Assembly: GCA_018894105.1 (NCBI GenBank)
Contig: CM032126.1
Location: 10,939,001 to 11,003,000, forward strand
Origin: Jacaranda mimosifolia
Taxonomy: Eukaryota > Streptophyta > Magnoliopsida > Lamiales > Bignoniaceae
Length of the DNA stretch: 64,000 nt
Reading direction: 5' to 3'
Shown here: positions 23,201-35,430 of the stretch, one piece after another
Numbering within the stretch: position 1 is the stretch's first letter
How the letters are laid out: each line of letters starts with the position of its first letter
The notes under the pieces: generated by a model
The model's input: only the letters and a program-made list of their open reading frames with translations
Databases searched by the model: none
What the model was told of the DNA's origin: nothing
Translations under genes and position numbers: made by a program

Positions 23201-24119
23201 TAAGATCATGGTTCATGGTTCAGGCACCCGAAGTAGTTGTGTTCTAATGCAATGTTGTTGATTATGAATTTTTAGAAGAGGATAGAAAATATTGTGATTC
23301 TGTTTAATGTACTGTTCGTGCTTGAGACCTATTAGCTGAGGTAGGAATGAATCTGTGATGCATTGTTGCTTGGTTTAGCTAACTTGGGATGTTGAGTAAG
23401 CTGGATTGAATTTGATTCAGCTACTTACCTGACATTCTATATTTACCGCTTTTGAAACAAATTCTGAAAGTCTAATACCGCATTTGCAAGTTAAAGTTAA
23501 CATAGGTACATATTTGAATTTAAAAAAAAAAAAAAAAAATTAAAAAACGAAAATCACACGCAGGCACAGATGGCATGCACGATATGTAGTTATATTAATT
23601 GTCTTTGGATGCTTGAAATTGGGTTTCGGAACCCAAAAAATCTTTGTGAAGTATTTTGTAATGAGTTCTTAGTTTTGAATTGGATTGCTTACTTTGCTAA
23701 ACAAGTCATTACAAAAGATAACGTGAAACAAGCTTGGTGGTGGTTAATAGGTTCTCATAGAACCAATATATGAAATTATCAGATATAAATTATGTATGCC
23801 ATTGCAAGAACGGTTCAACGCTTGTTTATGTAGTAGAAAGCTCAGGTTTGTAAATAAGGCTACATTGTTAGAATCCTTGTAAAGACTTGAACCCTAATGG
23901 GCAGCAAGGAGGTTTTGCACTGCAGATTGGGTAGAGAAGTTCAAAGCATTATTTAGACTAGTCTGAATACAGTCTTCTTAAATGATTATGTCTGTAAATA
24001 TTAGTTAGGACTCTCTTATGGTACTACGAAGTTTTTACAGACAGATGTACTACTACGAGTTTTACAATTCCAGTAGCCTCATTAGCATGTCTATAGTAAT
24101 ATTTGTTGTGCTATAGGTT
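23201..24119. other. MSI4 3' untranslated region and downstream sequence
   Basis: The MSI4 3' end must lie here, but no single poly(A) signal stands out. A run of about 19 A residues sits at 23521-23539. Beyond about 23570 I see no gene or repeat I can support. Confidence 0.5.
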
Positions 24120-27100
24120 GCACTCTAAGATTTATCCAGGGATGACGAGGTTTCCTTACTATGGTGAGAGGACTAGGTCTATAAGATCTATTCTTCATTC
24201 TGCTAAGAAACGAATGACTTTGTGCAACAATCAGCAATTGAGCTACATTAGCACTACTGTAAAGCCTTTAAAGAGGTAGGTGGCGATTGAAATTAGCAAT
24301 ACTATAAAATTCCCTAGGGGGCGAGTGACAAAGACCATTAGAAGACCCTCCTCTAGGGATGCGTGGCGAAGACCACCATAAGACCCTCAGGGAGGAGGGA
24401 GGGTATGTTGCAAAAGCTCACTACAAAGCCCCCTAGGGGGTACATACATATTAAAGACCGCTATAAAGTTCCCAATGGGGTATGTGGCAACACATTAAAA
24501 CCTACTATAGGGTATGTGGCAAACAAACAACTACATTTATTTGACTTCCTTTTCGACGTTAAGTCGCCTGGGCAACCTTAATGTATACCATGAAGAAAAG
24601 TGTGTGAAAACATAAAAGGTTGCCCAGGCGACTTAACGTCGAAAAGGAAGTCAAATAATTTAAATCTCCATAACAAAAAGAACATAGTTCAACAATGTCA
24701 TAGTGTGCCAAAACATTTGGCCTATACTTGACCATCCAAAGCAACATGACAACTGGCATGCCACTAAAGAGGAGCAACATGAAGTTGTCGTCAAAAAGGA
24801 GAAGAAAGATTAAGTGCTCACTTCGCTCTTGCTTGACCCCTTGAGGAGTTGCGACGACTAAATTCTCCTAAATGCCCCTAGGCCTAACATTTGACGAGCA
24901 TGTAAAAATTAAGCCTACTGAGAAACCCCCAAAAGGAGCCCACAAATTTCACATATGCTGTAAGACCCCTTAAAGAGGCATGCCAAAAGACACTCCAACT
25001 GTAAGATCCTAAATGTGCTTTCTAGTAAAGACCTTTAGTGCGTAAAATGACATCTTCACAATAAAACCTTTAAGGAATGTGCGAAACAACATGATTTTGG
25101 CAATAGACCCTAAGGGGTACCTAAAGAAATGCAATTGACCAAAATGTGAAACATAGTTTTGCTTCAACATTTAGTGTATATATATATAATTTGTATGTAT
25201 GTAGAGAATGGATAGAGTTGTTTCTTTACTCTCATCTTTTTTCAATGAAAAAATCTTTCTTTTTAATTAGTGAAGTATTTGCTGCATATGCCACATTGAT
25301 GGAGTGTTTTATTATTCATAGATTCTCATATCTTTTAGAAGAAACTAATAGGAAAAAGAAAATGGAAAAACTTGGTGCTAACTTTGTCATGTTTTTTCTG
25401 GTTGTTGAAGGCAGAGAGAGACCACAAAGGGCTCTCGAGACGACTTAGCTTTACAAGAGATTCTAAGTGATCTCTGGAACATAAATCACTACAAAGAAAT
25501 TCTGATTTATTCATGGAGCGCAATCAAAGATCCCAAATGATTTCTATAGCATAAAGCTTCACATATAAAGTTAGTTGTAGAGTGTGAGGCTTCTAACATA
25601 TTCTAAGCAATCTTTGGAGTATGAAACTCCATCTAAAGTGCTAAGGTTCGCAAAATGCAAGACCTATTGAGGACTCCGACCAACATCATCAGGAGCGAAT
25701 GCCAAGTCTCGACACCTCAGATGGAGCTGTTTGACAAGGTGCCTTCATAGATGAGCCACCCAATGGACATCTTTGATATGAATAGAGCTGCTTACAACGC
25801 CTCTAGATATAGCCGGCCATTAGGTAGACCATTTCATCTTAGTTGACCTCATAACCACCTAGTACCCAATGACAGTATTCCACCTACTCACTATCTTACA
25901 CTTAGCTCCAATTCGCTGTCCGTATTGTGCTAGCTTTTTACTCTCGTTAAAGGGACCTCAAGATAAGTTAGTATATAACTACTCATTGAGCATTAAAGGA
26001 GTTAAAAGAAAATAGAGAGGTTAAACTCTATCAATAATCCTAAAGTAATCTTCAAAGGGTAGAACTCTGCAAAAAAAATAAAATAAAAAAATTCTAAGTT
26101 CTTCGGGAACTAAGCTACATTATAAATCCTAAGGGTTCTTTGAGGTGTAGAACTCTACAAAAAATTATAAGTCATTTGCGGAGCGTAATACTCCACAAAA
26201 TCCTAGGTGTGCCCCGCAACAGGCCTTAAGTATAGAAACAATATCTTAGCAATATGAAATACTCAAAGAAGGGCTCACGAACTTAGAGAACGCAATAATA
26301 CTAAGTGGAGAACGACTTCCACAGACAAAAACCAGTTTGACCCTATCATGGCCGCCCATTGCGAAGACATCTACTATGGAGCTACTAGTTGTAAAGGTAC
26401 CCGCCATAGAGTTGCCTGCTGTAGATATGCGTATTACATAGAGATCAAAAACGAAAAGGTAAAAAGCCGTATTCAAAACTCATTCTGCCATAATAGCAAC
26501 TTCCCAAGCTTTAGAAATTTTCTAAGTCCTCCAAAGAGCACAAAGCTCTAAATCACTCACCAAGCATAAAGCTTCAACAGACATCCCTAGAGCAAAGAGC
26601 TCTATCAAAAACTCCAAGTTACTCACGAAGCCCTAATGAACACTCAGGTGACCTTAAAAGTTCAATAGTCTACAAAAAATTCTAAGTTACTTGCAAAGTG
26701 CAAAATTCCTTCGAGGATCTTGAGCACCCTCAGCATCGGCCATTGCCCAGGCAGTCTAATTTATCAAGAAAGAAAAAGGGAACATAATGCATGCGACACA
26801 CGGGCATTTGCAACTTATATGAGTGTAAAGCTCCATAAAATTTATTAGTCATTCATGAACCACAAAGCTCTACTAATAATCATAAGAAATCCTCAGAGTG
26901 CAAGACACCAAATATTTTTAACTTATTTGTGGAGCGTAAGTTCTATTAAAGATTCTAAGCAATTCTCAAAATACAAAAATCATCGAATTTTTTTTCTAAG
27001 TTAACAAAAAAAATAAACTACATTCATCAGTGGTCGATGCCTAAATGGTCATATTCACAGGAAAGAAAATACACATTGAGGACATTTGGCAAAGCCCAAG

Positions 27101-27290
27101 TACCCTAAAAAACGCGTGACAACTAAGCACCGAGTAGGTGCATGGCAACGACCAAGTGCCCAAGTGGGGGTTGGGTGGTTGGGCACCAGTGCTTGGTGGT
27201 GCTTGACTACACCGAGGCACCTGCTCAGCGACATACGCCTCACATGTGCCTATCCGAAGATAGAGAATGACTACCCTTTTAAAAAAATAA
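24120..27290. repeat. Degenerate short tandem repeats (retroelement spacer relic)
   Basis: Two kinds of diverged units of about 40-47 bp fill this stretch. At 24.25-25.1 kb units look like ACTATAAA-CCCCTAGGGGGTATGTGGCAAAGACC. At 25.4-26.95 kb units look like ATTCTAAGTGATCTCTGGAGCATAAAGCTCTA. No coding capacity is seen. Such repeat-rich spacers occur near the 3' LTR of some plant gypsy elements, and an LTR-like end lies directly to the right. Consensus and copy number are approximate. Confidence 0.6.
24537..24658. repeat. Perfect 43-bp inverted repeat (hairpin)
   Basis: 24537-24579 and 24616-24658 are exact reverse complements over all 43 positions, separated by a 36-nt loop. The arms start TTATTTGACTTCC and end TGGGCAACCTT. 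The perfect match stands out in an otherwise decayed repeat region. Confidence 0.95.
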
Positions 27291-27729
27291 AAAATAAAAA
27301 TAAAATAAAATAAATAATTTATAAAGATTTAATAGAACTAATTAAATAAGGCAAGGTAAAATTAAAATTAATATTCTACTTTCGATATGAAGATAAATTA
27401 TCAAAATTGAAAGTATGGGACTTGATGATATGACAAAATAAGATCTCAATGGTAAAAAAGATATATAGGGCCTAATAAATTAAATAATTAGTAAAAAGCT
27501 GGTAAACCTAATTAGTTAAGTCCATCAAGATGGTATCTAGATCCAAGTGGGTCGAAGCTCACCAAGCATTTAATCACTATAAATGCTAACTCCCAAAGTT
27601 GAAAGGGGACATGGAAAATTACTTACTAAAATTCTCGAGCTCTGGCTCCAAACAAATGCGTTTCGGATTAAGAACCTCATTAAATTGACTAACTTCTAGA
27701 AAGGACCTTGACTCTATTTTTGAGCAGCA
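27290..27729 (+). repeat. LTR-like segment of a decayed gypsy element
   Basis: Positions about 27300-27550 resemble 52325-52560 over some 240 bp (both contain GACTTGATGATATGA followed by AA-rich blocks, then GTAAAAGCTGG or GTAAAAGGCTAG). The segment ends CA at 27728-27729, four bases before a primer-binding-like motif at 27733-27753. The left boundary is not resolved. Reading direction is + if the primer-binding call is right. Confidence 0.45.
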
Positions 27730-27732
27730 TCA

Positions 27733-27753
27733 TTTTGGTGTCATATTTGGGAA
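27733..27753 (+). other. Primer-binding-like site
   Basis: TTTTGGTGTCATATTTGGGA resembles the TTTGGCGCTGTCTGTGGGAA motif of the 1-4599 element and stands at the same short distance from an LTR-like CA end. Confidence 0.45.
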
Positions 27754-28325
27754 TGAGGGTCATGTGCTTCTTCTCGAGCTCCTCGACTAGGGGCTATGAT
27801 GGTACCTAGTTATCGCACATCGAAAAAAGTTGAGGGTTTGAAATAGTTTATAAGTTCTTCCTTTATCTTATACTTCGAGGCACCTTTTAGGACAAAACTC
27901 TCTCATCATATGCATGTTCATGGGATATCTCAAAATAATTAGACTTTCATTCCTGGACCTCAAATCTGATCATCATCATAGAGAATTCAAAATTTATAAA
28001 ATATAAACCACTATTATTCGTAGTACACTAAAAAATATTATGGAAGTAAATTAATATCCATATTTAGTGGAACAGTAATCCACATCTCTTAATTATAAAA
28101 CCTCTATCTCACTAGTGAGCCAACATCAACTTAGCACATACATTTCAGTTAAAAATAAATATCAAATTCAACTACTAAATTTAGTTTATCTAATGTCATC
28201 CATCCAAAGATTTGAAAAGTGGCCTACATGAGAAGTGTGACACTATTGCTCTCATGATTTGAGTATCGGCGTACTTACTATAATTTTTCTAAAAAATAAT
28301 TAATTACATCATCTAATAGTATGGA
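27754..28325. other. Intergenic stretch
   Basis: Between the LTR-like end and the copia element. I see no gene, RNA or supported repeat here. Confidence 0.5.
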
Positions 28326-28330
28326 ATATG

Positions 28331-28705
28331 TGTAAGCAAAAATAATGGTCACCATAAGTGTATAAAATTACAGCGGAAACATATATTTGAATTTACCTCC
28401 CACAATTGATATTACTTGAATTTTCTGCTGTTAAGACTTTTCCAAATTATGGTTAAATCTTTCCACAATTCCAGGCTAAAGTGCTTCTAAACCCACCAAA
28501 ATTTCTTATTGATGGTGTAAAACTGAAAATAATAATTCATGGGTTTAGGGACCTTAACTTATATTCATATCTAGTGTCTTCCATCAAGATACTACCTCTC
28601 AATTAAGTAGGCTTAGTGGGCAAGTGGTTATGGATAAAACCACATATCATGGGGTGGTTATACGGGCGACATCCAAAGATGGGTATAACCACATTATAAC
28701 TAGCA
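28331..28705 (-). repeat. 3' LTR of copia element
   Basis: 375 bp, alignable along its length with 34168-34550, with scattered substitutions and small gaps. It is bordered inside by the purine tract. Confidence 0.9.
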
Positions 28706-28989
28706 TTTTCCCACTTGATCTGTATACCGTAATCCTTAATTCCATGAATACTTATGCTTAATAAGAAAATATAATACATAAATCATGGCGACGTATCCTC
28801 TAAGAGCAAGTATTATCTTCTATGTAGCACAATGCATTATGTCTTTTAGCCTATATAACTAAATGAATAAACCTTATGCTTATTCAAGGTCCAAACATTA
28901 ATGATATTTCTTGAACTAAATGTGTACACAAGAAAATTCATATGAGAAACATCATAAATAAAGTTTAAAACAATAAAGTTCATCCTTAT

Positions 28990-29673
28990 GATGAAATTAC
29001 ATAGCGAAACCAAGTCCCACTTTAGCAACATGATCCTTGAAAATCTTTGGTGGCATGCCTTTAGTTAATGGATCAACTATCATCAATTCAATATTAACAT
29101 GTTCAATGACCACCATTTTTTTTAACACATTTCCAAATGGCTTAGTACTTGATAATGATGTGCTTGCTTCGACCACCGTTTTTATTGTTCTAGCCATAAA
29201 AGCAACAGCTGAATTGTCATAATACAACCTCAAGGGCCCAGAGACAGAATCCACAATTCTAAGCTCAGACATGAAACTCTTCAACCATACACCATGTGAG
29301 GTTGCCTCAAAATAAGAAATGAACTCACAATAGAGTTTGGAATCAAAGTTTGCATTACACTTCTCCAAGATATAGCTCCACCGACTAGCATAAAGATATA
29401 ACCAGACATCAATTTTTGTGAATCGATGCAGCCAGTAAAGTCTGAATTCGAGTAGCCAATCACCTCTAGATTATCAGTTCGCCTATACATAAGTATGTAA
29501 TATTTCTTTCCTTGAAGGTATCTCATTACCTTGTTTGCAGCTCTCCAGTGGTCCATACTTGGATTACGCCGATATCTTCCCAACATTCCCACAACAAATG
29601 CAATGTTAGGTCTTGTGCAGACCTGAGCATACATCAAGCTTCCAACATTAGAAACATATGGAATGTTTTTCAT
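28990..29673 (-). pseudogene. Copia RNase H and end of reverse transcriptase (relic)
   Basis: The 29281-29673 segment has the copia hallmarks PYVSNVGSLMYAQVCTRPNI, LGRY.RNPSMDHW.A.K.VMRYL and SNSDFTGCIDSQK. The 28997-29368 segment continues with CEFISYFEAT, LYYDNSAVAF and DPLTKGMPPKIFKDHV. They are in different frames, with a break near 29370. Intact copies use this part to remove template RNA. Confidence 0.9.
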
Positions 29674-30620
29674 CTATTCCTGATTAAGGTGATTTTTCGA
29701 GCATTGGTTCAAGTTGAACCTGTCACCCTTCACAATAGGTGCTGTACTTAGTGAACAATCTTTCATTCGCAACCTCTCTAAAATTTTGTTAATATAGGTT
29801 TCTTAAGACAAACCCAAAATATAATGAGTTCTGTCTATATGAATCTTTATGCCAATAACATAAGATGCCTCGCCAGTATCTTTTATATCAGAATTTCTAG
29901 AGAGAAATTATTTCATATCATGTAGCAATCCTTTGTCATTACTAGCAAGTAAGATGTCATCCACATACAGAACTAGGAAACAAGTCTAACTCCCACTAAT
30001 CTTCTGGTATATACATTGATCATGACATTTTCTTCAAATCCAGATAAAGAGATTAAACCATGAAACTTTAAATACCACTGTTGGAAGCTTGTTTCAATCC
30101 ATATATAGATTTCTTAAGCTTGCAAACCAAATGCTCACCATCACTAGATGAGAACCCTTTATGTTGTTACATGTAAACATCCTCATCTAGATCACCATTA
30201 ACGAATATCATTTTCACATCCATTTGATACAAATCCATGTCAAAATAGGCAACTAATGCTATAATGACACGAAGGGAATCTTTCTTAGATATAGGAGGAA
30301 AAGTGTCCGTGTAATTGATTCCTTCCTTTTGAGTGAATCCTTTAGCAACAAGTCTCACTTTATATCTCTTGATGTTCCCCAATGAGTCCTTCTTAGTTTT
30401 AAAGACCCATTTACATCCTATGGATTTTACATCATCTGACAACTTGACAAGATCCCAGACTTTATTTGATGCCATTGAATCCATCTCTTCCTTCGTGGCA
30501 TTACACCATAAGTTAGATTTTTTTACAACTCATGGCGTCTAAAAAATTTCAAGATCATTTTTGGCTCCAATATTATACTCAGACTCTTGCAGATACATTG
30601 TATAGTCATCTGGAATTGCT
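29674..30620 (-). pseudogene. Copia reverse transcriptase (relic)
   Basis: The clearest part (30167-30484) reads NKVWDLVKLSDDVKSIGCKW, VFKTKKDSLGNIKRYKVRLV, AKGFTQKEGINYTDTF and YQMDVKMIFVNGDLDEDVYM, all standard copia reverse-transcriptase motifs. The following palm region toward 29.7 kb is still recognisable but interrupted by stops. Confidence 0.9.
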
Positions 30621-30772
30621 TATTTCTTTACTCAAGTAGATATTCTGAATGTTTCACCAACATTCTTCGGAGGAGCATATTGTTCCAAAATTTCAAGCAT
30701 TTGATGAACAGGATCTATTGGGTCATTATCATCAGCTTGTGGAGCTTTAGGAACTAGTTGTTCAATATATGC

Positions 30773-32119
30773 TCAAAATCGAGGAGCGTTGTGCATAACA
30801 ATAGTCCGTCCATGATTTGAAGTGAAAGTTTGTGGCATAGAATATTCTATTTTAGATCTAATACCTAATGATCTATCACTCCTACTGATCAAGTCATTCT
30901 CAAGAAACTTTGCATTTCTTGACTCCACAATTCTAGTACTATTAGATAGACAGTAAAATCTATATCCCTTAAACCTTTCGGCATATCCAATTAAATACCC
31001 ACTGATGGTCCTTCGGTCCAATTTCTTTTCTTGTGGTTTATAAACTCCTACTTCAAACGAGCATCCCCAAATACATACATGTTTGCAAACTCATTTTCCA
31101 ACCTTTAATTAACTCAAATAGAGTCTTTGAGACACCCTTAGTTGGAACTCGATTTAGTATGTACATTGTCATCTTAAGAGCTTCGCTCCATAAGAATCCA
31201 GGAAGTTTATAGCTTGCCTGCATGCTTCGCATCATGTCCAATAATGTTCGGTTTCTTTTTCTGCTACACCATTTTGGCTTGGTGAACTAGGTATATGTAT
31301 TTGGGCAACAATCCCATGTTTAGCAAGAAACTTTGCAAAAGGACCAACTCTTGTCCATCTTCAGTATGTCTATCATAGTACTCACCACTTCTATCTGATC
31401 TCACGATCTTAAGTTGTTTCCATATTATTTCTCTACTTCTGCCTTAAAAACTTTAAAAGCATCTAGTGCTTTAAATTTACTATTGAGCAAGTAGAGATAC
31501 ATGTATCGTGAGTAATCATCTATAAAAGAAATGAAGAACTTTTGACAATCTGCATCTACATCTGGACAACATATATTTGTATGTTTGATTTCTAATAAGT
31601 TTGAACTTCTCTTGGTACTTTTCTTTGACATGTTGGTTTCCTTACCTTTTATGTAGCCCGCACAAGTCTCGAAATCAGTAAAATCTAGAGCACCAAGTAC
31701 TCTATCATTCACTAATCTATTAATTCTTTGAATGGAGATATGTCCCAATCTTTGGTGCCACAACATAGAAGAATCCTCATTCATAACATATCTTTTGAAA
31801 CCCTCATTATTTTGAACATACAAAGCAGTATGAGTGACATCATTTTGTAAATTGATTTGAAAGAGACCATAAGACATAATACTATTCCAACAAGTTTAGA
31901 TTTATAAAACAAATTGAAAACATAATCTAAAAAGTTACAGGAATATCCTAAAGGTACAAGTTTTGAAATTGAAATTAAATTTCTAGAGAAATGTGGAATA
32001 TAAAATGTCTTTTCCAAATCCAAAATAAATCCAATACAAATAAATAAGTTGCATGTCCCAATAGCCTTCACGTGAGAATGCATATTGTTTGCAAAATAGA
32101 TGCATTCATCAATTTCCAC
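30773..32119 (-). pseudogene. Copia protease end and integrase (relic)
   Basis: From right to left the segments show the end of the protease/linker (YIPHFSRNLISISKL), the integrase zinc-binding region (SMLWHQRLGHISIQRI, C-x2-x-K-G-K) and the core start (FISFIDDYSRYMYLYLL). They end with the downstream RTISGYLIGYAERFKGYRFY segment at 30773-31021. Several frames are used. The family integrase inserts element DNA into the chromosome. Confidence 0.88.
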
Positions 32120-32229
32120 TGGCTTCTTTACATTTCGCAGACCTTATAAGGAATTTATAACATGGATTGTAGAACTAGAATTAATCCACCATGTGTTATG
32201 ACTAATGTTAACCATATTAAATTCATAAC

Positions 32230-33073
32230 AAACAAGTGAAAGAAGGTTTCCTTTTTTCTCAAGTCAAATTTGGGGCAATCCTTCTTAATGTGCCCTTTCT
32301 TCTTATAGAAGTAACACTTAGATTTCTTCCTAATATCCTTTTTGGGAGATATCTTTCATTTCCTTTTCCTTTTGGCTTGAATCTTATTATTTCCTTGAAA
32401 TGCCAGATGAACACTCTCTCCAGCCTCCACAAGCAGCTTTCTTTTCTCTTGTATATGCATGGTCATGAACTCATTAATAGACCATCTATCTTTATGTGTA
32501 TTATAAGAGATCTTGAAAGGTCTATTTTACCGTGGCAAAGAGTTTGGAATGTAATGTATAAGGAAAGACTCAGACATTGTAACCTCAAGAGTCTAAAGCT
32601 AAGCTGCTATATCCCTCATGTGCATGATGTGCTCACGACTCCTTTGATACCGGTAAGCCTCATAGTTGAAAAATTCATGATTAAGGTGCTGGCCAATGCC
32701 TTATCTAAAGTCTCAAATTGCTCATCAACAACTTTTAGTAGCTCATGAACATTATCATACTTATCGACAGAACCCTAAACACTAGCTGAAATATTGGCCT
32801 TTATGAACATCATGCTAAGGCTATTAGATTGCTCCCTTTTTTATAAAGATAAACATCATCAGTTTGGTTGGTCTTAATAATCAGAGGTGGTTTTTCTTTT
32901 CGAATAGCATAATCAATGTCCATCCACCCTAAATGAAGAAGAATCCTATCTTTCCAAGCCTTATAATTATCATCTTTGAGCTCAGGAATATCACATTTCA
33001 TATAAAAAAAATCATAGGTGAAAAATTGCACAAAATAAATTATATACATGCTTATGTCAAAATTTTGAGGCAA
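32230..33073 (-). pseudogene. Copia gag (relic)
   Basis: The N-terminal segment (32810-33073) reads ELKDDNYKAWKDRILLHLGW and MDIDYAIRKEKPP, a copia gag signature. A zinc-knuckle position near 32265-32320 reads CYFYKKKGHIKKDC; the second cysteine of the normal C-x2-C pair is tyrosine. The centre is frameshifted. Confidence 0.8.
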
Positions 33074-34153
33074 ATAAATATATAATTTGATTTACCAATG
33101 TAAAGCATAGAAAGTATGAATCATATGATATAAGAACTGCTTGTAGGCTAAGTTTCTAATTCAAATAGATTTATACACAATCACAATGATGAAACTATCA
33201 AAACTATGTTCCTTTCTTTAATTCCTATGGGTAAATTAAGGAATATAATTTGATATTTCACCCCAATTAATCACATAAAACATAACAAAAGTTCACGTGG
33301 GATAAAATTTACTATGTTTAATATGATTAATCACAATTGATGTCATATTTCCATATGTGATCTAAAGATTCTTAGTATATAATTTAATATAACCAAAGAT
33401 GCTGTGGCTATTCTTTGATTATAAAAATTATATAAATCACATGACATCTTAGTGTTATGCATAAGTGGATAATTGAATAATATATGTATGTATCAATACA
33501 ATATGTGAGCAAATCATACAATAATTTATCAAGTTATCTAATATAACAATAACAAGAATAGCCCATTGGTAGCCCAACACTCTTTCTATGTTCTAGGTTT
33601 TGGGCTCAAGATCCAATAGGCGCACACTATTATACATTTTATGAAAGTTGAATTGAAATTGCATAGCTTGTAAAGACTGCGCTGTAAAGTCCAACATAAT
33701 TAGCCTAAATTCTAGCCTAAATTCTCTTTTTTTTGTAATAATTCCAAACTAGTCATCTTCACCATCCAGACGACTCAATCCATCAAACCTCCATTAAACA
33801 TAGCATCATAGCCATTGTAGATTGACATTCCAAATTCAAGAGGTTTGAGAATATAAAATGTTAACTGTCTATTGGATACTTTCTTTAACCATGTAACAAA
33901 GAGGAAAACTCCTAAATGTAATTTTCGTTTGCCGGCCTACAAACCCTTTCAATTTGAAAGAAATCAAGCAAATAATGTTTTTGTTTCTTCAATCGAAACT
34001 TGGTTAAAAAACATGCTAGAAAACAACATCTTATCAATTTTATGAGGCAAGCATTTTATGTCAATAATATGTTTGTTTCTCAAATTCAAACATTTAATAT
34101 GGAGAATATATTTGAAGGCATAAACTCCAACATCAAGGTAGAGGTACAATCAT
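33074..34153. other. Copia 5' leader region with possible SINE insertion
   Basis: AT-rich leader between the 5' LTR and gag. At 33555-33735 (+ strand) a segment has an A-box-like TAGCCCATTGG, a B-box-like GGGCTCAAGATCC about 40 bp later, and ends in a T run. It could be a tRNA-derived SINE with a poly(T)-type tail. Target duplications were not identified. Confidence 0.4.
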
Positions 34154-34165
34154 GCTCTAATACCA
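34154..34165 (-). other. Primer-binding site, initiator tRNA-Met type
   Basis: TGGTATTAGAGC on the - strand differs at one base from the usual plant copia primer-binding site TGGTATCAGAGC and lies two bases from the LTR. Confidence 0.85.
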
Positions 34166-34167
34166 AA

Positions 34168-34550
34168 TGTAAGTATAACAACGGTCACCACATGTGTATA
34201 AAATTACAGCAGAAACATAAATTTGAGTTTACCTTCCGTCATTGATATTACTTCAATTTTCTACCGTTAAGCCTTCTCCAAATTACGGTCAAAACCTTTA
34301 TGCAATTCCAGGGTAAAGTGTTTCTAAATCTACTAGAATTTCTTAATTGATGGTGTAAAATTGAAAATTATAATTCTTGAGTTTAGGGCCATTAACCTAT
34401 ATTCATATATAATGTCTTCCATCTTGATGGAATGTACTATCTCTCTGTTAAGTGGGCTTAGTGGGTAGGTAGTTATGGCCAAAACCACCTATCATGGGGT
34501 GGTTATATGAACCACATCCAAACATGAGTATAACCACATTATAACCAACA
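34168..34550 (-). repeat. 5' LTR of copia element
   Basis: 383 bp, TGTAAG at the left and ACCAACA at the right on the + strand, followed by the ATATG target duplication. Confidence 0.9.
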
Positions 34551-34555
34551 ATATG

Positions 34556-34929
34556 AACAATAATAAATAATTTTGGATCAAAGTACAATCTAAATAAAAT
34601 GATTTATGAATTTAATTCTTATGTTGCCATTAATTATCTCTCAAGGACAAATATTTGATTTTACACCAAAAACTCTTTTTTCTATTTTTTATTTTTAAAA
34701 TCAATCTTCCACTTCTAATGATAAAAAGAAAATAAAGTGGTAGAACTGAAGTTCTTGAATTGTTTGATCTTCATATGCATACAAAAATATTTTTTCCAAT
34801 TTTTCGGTAGCTGGACAACCTCAACCACCGCCCTACTGCCTTCCTTCACCAGTCCTCTACCCTGTAATTAATTCCTCAATCACCTCGTCACCTCCTCAAC
34901 ACAACATCCACCTAATCTCCTCCTACCCA
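34556..34929. other. AT-rich intergenic stretch
   Basis: No gene or supported repeat. It passes into a C-rich stretch near 34800-34925. Confidence 0.5.
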
Positions 34930-35430
34930 CGTGGCACTCTCTCATTTTAAATGCGCACAGAGAAAAATATGTAATGTATGAAATATGAGAGTCAAAGACG
35001 CTAAACCCTTATTGTTGTTTCTCTCTCCCTCTGTCACTCACACACCCTCTCTCTCTCCGCCCCTCTCTCTCATACATGGATATGGAAGTAGAGGGGACTA
35101 GAGCTCCGGTGGACGCGAATGAGGTTGTAAAAGAAGATGAAAGCATATCTTGGAGCTTCTGGAATCTTTTGGGAGCCTGCCGCCTATGAGGGTGAGGTTA
35201 ATTAAGACCTCTACTATTCGATGGTGATATCTCCTCCATCATGTCTAGCATCAATGTGGATGGGACGTAGGAACCAAAGTCAGGTAAGGAGCATGAATGG
35301 TGGTTGGAAGGGAGTGTAGGGAGTGCGGATATGGAGTTGAAGGTGTTGCTGCTGGACGACTATGATTATGGTGATGAAGATAGAGTTGCATTAATGAACA
35401 TAGTAGGGTTGCCACGAGTTGACTAGGGTT
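34930..35430 (+). pseudogene. Possible broken gene 5' end with promoter-like leader
   Basis: A CTAAACCCTT telo-box-like motif and a long CT-rich leader (about 35018-35070) precede an ATG at 35076. The frame MDMEVEGTRAPVDANEVV then KEDESISWSFWNLLGACRL ends at 35187-35189 after 37 codons. In another frame just downstream, 35202-35424 reads an acidic protein-like stretch (DGDISSIMSSINVDG, a stop, then ELKVLLLDDYDYGDEDRVAL). Together this looks like a plant gene start that has lost its frame. I do not recognise the family, and it may be chance. Confidence 0.3.

Larger units (their letters stand above)
28331..34550 (-). mobile_element. Ty1/copia LTR retrotransposon, full length but decayed
   Basis: The two LTRs (28331-28705 and 34168-34550) start TGTAAG and end CA on the + strand. 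ATATG flanks both outer ends (28326-28330 and 34551-34555), a perfect 5-bp target duplication. On the - strand, a primer-binding site for initiator tRNA-Met (TGGTATTAGAGC, 34154-34165) lies two bases from the 5' LTR. A purine run (AAGTGGGAAAA) precedes the 3' LTR. Gag, integrase, reverse transcriptase and RNase H follow in the copia order. LTR differences and many stops show an old, inactive copy. Confidence 0.95.

Noticed and set aside
23521..23539. Run of A residues downstream of MSI4 as a processed-pseudogene or retroposon tail
   Set aside because: No matching gene body or target duplication beside it; likely a simple A tract.
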